Below, piece by piece: positions 63,342-64,000 of a DNA stretch of 64,000 nt. Location: the NCBI GenBank assembly GCA_022447365.1, contig JAKVBL010000004.1:62001-126000 (forward strand), given 5' to 3'. Numbering within the stretch: position 1 is the stretch's first letter; the number at the start of each line of letters is the position of its first letter. The translations under genes were made by a program, and so were the position numbers. Source of the DNA: Oleiphilaceae bacterium. GTDB lineage: Bacteria; Pseudomonadota; Gammaproteobacteria; Pseudomonadales; Oleiphilaceae. Under the pieces are notes generated by a model. It saw only the letters and a list, made by a program, of their open reading frames with translations, made no database searches and had not been told where the DNA came from.

Positions 63342-63797
63342 TTAACTTGATAGACGTTTTTTTACTAGACCACTCACTGCGCCAACGTCTGCTCGACCTT
63401 GTAGCTGTGGTTTGAGAATAGCCATAACCTTGCCCATGTCACGAACTGACTCTGCGCCAGATTCGCTAACAGCATCTTCGAGTAACGAATTAATTTCGTC
63501 TTCGGATAATGCTTTAGGAAGAAAGGTTTGAATCACTTCAATTTCCTTTGCTTCCACGTCGGCAAGGTCATCACGACCAGCATCTGTGTATTGCGTAAAC
63601 GAGTCTTTTCGCTGCTTTAGCATTTTATCTAATACAGCTAAGCAACGTGCGTCATCCAATTCGATACGCTCGTCGACTTCTATACGCTTGAACTCAGCAA
63701 GGATAAGACGAATAGTTGCTAGGCGCTCTTTTTCTTTAGCGCGCATAGCGTCTTTCATTGCTGAGCTAATGCTGGCCTTCAGCCCATTTTGGGACAT
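63342..63797 (-). CDS. GatB/YqeY domain-containing protein
   Basis: A 151-residue all-helical protein of the YqeY family, related to the tail domain of GatB. Blocks AMKDAMRAKEKERLATIRLILAEFKRIEVDER and DMGKVMAILKPQLQGRADVGAVSGLVKK are typical. Its function is unknown, although a link to tRNA has been suggested from the domain. It lies between rpsU (15 bases upstream) and dnaG, in the usual macromolecular-synthesis order. Confidence 0.94.
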   Translation of the reverse strand: MSQNGLKASISSAMKDAMRAKEKERLATIRLILAEFKRIEVDERIELDDARCLAVLDKMLKQRKDSFTQYTDAGRDDLADVEAKEIEVIQTFLPKALSEDEINSLLEDAVSESGAESVRDMGKVMAILKPQLQGRADVGAVSGLVKKRLSS

Positions 63798-63812
63798 AAG
63801 CGTTTACTGATC

Positions 63813-64000
63813 TTAGTAAAGACGCTCGAAACGACGCTGTTCACGCTGAACTTTCTTAGCGTGACGCTTAACCGCTGCAGCTGCTTTACGCTTACGAACA
63901 GTTGTTGGCTTCTCGTAGTGCTCGCGACGACGAACTTCAGACAATACACCAGCTTTTTCGCAAGAGCGCTTAAAGCGACGAAGAGCGATATCAAATGGCT
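63813..64000 (-). CDS. rpsU: 30S ribosomal protein S21 (5' end outside window)
   Basis: The last 61 codons of S21: [20 protein letters not shown], then [25 protein letters not shown] and the end RRFERLY, followed by TAA. The start codon lies beyond base 64000. A 71-codon frame (63779-63994) on the same strand but out of phase is not the gene. The basic C-terminus binds 16S rRNA near the platform and aids initiation. Confidence 0.97.
   Translation of the reverse strand, partial: PFDIALRRFKRSCEKAGVLSEVRRREHYEKPTTVRKRKAAAAVKRHAKKVQREQRRFERLY

Noticed and set aside
63779..63994. A 71-codon minus-strand frame at the window end
   Set aside because: It is out of phase with rpsU, whose true frame reads as S21 to the stop at 63813.
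1..64000. CRISPR arrays or Cas genes
   Set aside because: No regularly spaced repeats or Cas-like proteins were seen anywhere in the window.
1..64000. Riboswitches
   Set aside because: The leaders of ald, hisE and the pot and puu operons were read for conserved riboswitch cores; none was convincing.

Overview
The window looks like a chromosomal segment of a marine-type gammaproteobacterium, probably Oceanospirillales-like. This is inferred from gene order and families: ubiE-ubiJ-ubiB-hisE-tatABC-rsmE next to a PHA-system gene, rpsU-yqeY-dnaG-rpoD followed by a CAT-anticodon tRNA, a NhaA/NhaR pair, and a very large polyamine-catabolism set. No species can be named from the sequence alone.

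Layout. 0-4.1 kb: the end of an unassigned gene, an FFLEELY-motif protein, a crotonase, and a long-chain acyl-CoA synthetase with a small PHA-system protein. 4.2-9.7 kb: ubiquinone biosynthesis (ubiE, ubiJ, ubiB), hisE, the Tat translocase (tatABC) and rsmE. 9.7-13 kb: sodium/proton homeostasis, with nhaA and its LysR activator nhaR flanking a DUF7352-like protein and an HPF/RaiA-like ribosome-associated protein. 13.2-15 kb: an Lrp-family regulator and alanine dehydrogenase. 15.1-20.8 kb: a PuuB-type oxidase and a putrescine ABC transporter (potG-potH-potI-potF). 21-29.6 kb is a loosely packed accessory stretch with gene fossils (a truncated cation-efflux gene, a possible RND/MMPL tail). It also holds a PepSY protein, a Cof-type phosphatase, an AspT-like antiporter, an aspartoacylase and a second M14/AstE-like hydrolase. 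29.6-32.6 kb: a rhomboid protease with a zinc-finger/membrane partner.

32.7-48.3 kb is a dedicated polyamine/agmatine degradation region. It encodes a PuuR-type regulator, two more PuuB oxidases, PuuC, an omega-aminotransferase with MmsA, two PuuA-type gamma-glutamyl ligases, a semialdehyde dehydrogenase (GabD/AldH), PuuD, AguB and AguA. Together with the Pot transporter it can take agmatine or imported putrescine through gamma-glutamyl intermediates to GABA and succinate. The aminotransferase/MmsA pair would handle beta-alanine-type products. A recurring motif, TATATYRAAC, lies upstream of most of these operons and resembles the E. coli PuuR operator, so one regulator probably controls the whole set.

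48.3-51.5 kb: a three-gene envelope module (retropepsin-like lipoprotein, inactive-transglutaminase/7TM protein, RimK-like ligase) with no settled function. 51.7-59.4 kb: a 7.7-kb segment bounded by an inverted repeat. It contains two toxin-antitoxin pairs, a PhzF protein, an attC-like long hairpin, two large unassigned lipoproteins, an IS21-family fossil fused to a broken ATPase gene, and a flavodoxin-like protein; it ends 28 bp from a tRNA gene. 59.4-64 kb: the tRNA, rpoD, dnaG, yqeY and the start-truncated rpsU, all on the minus strand.
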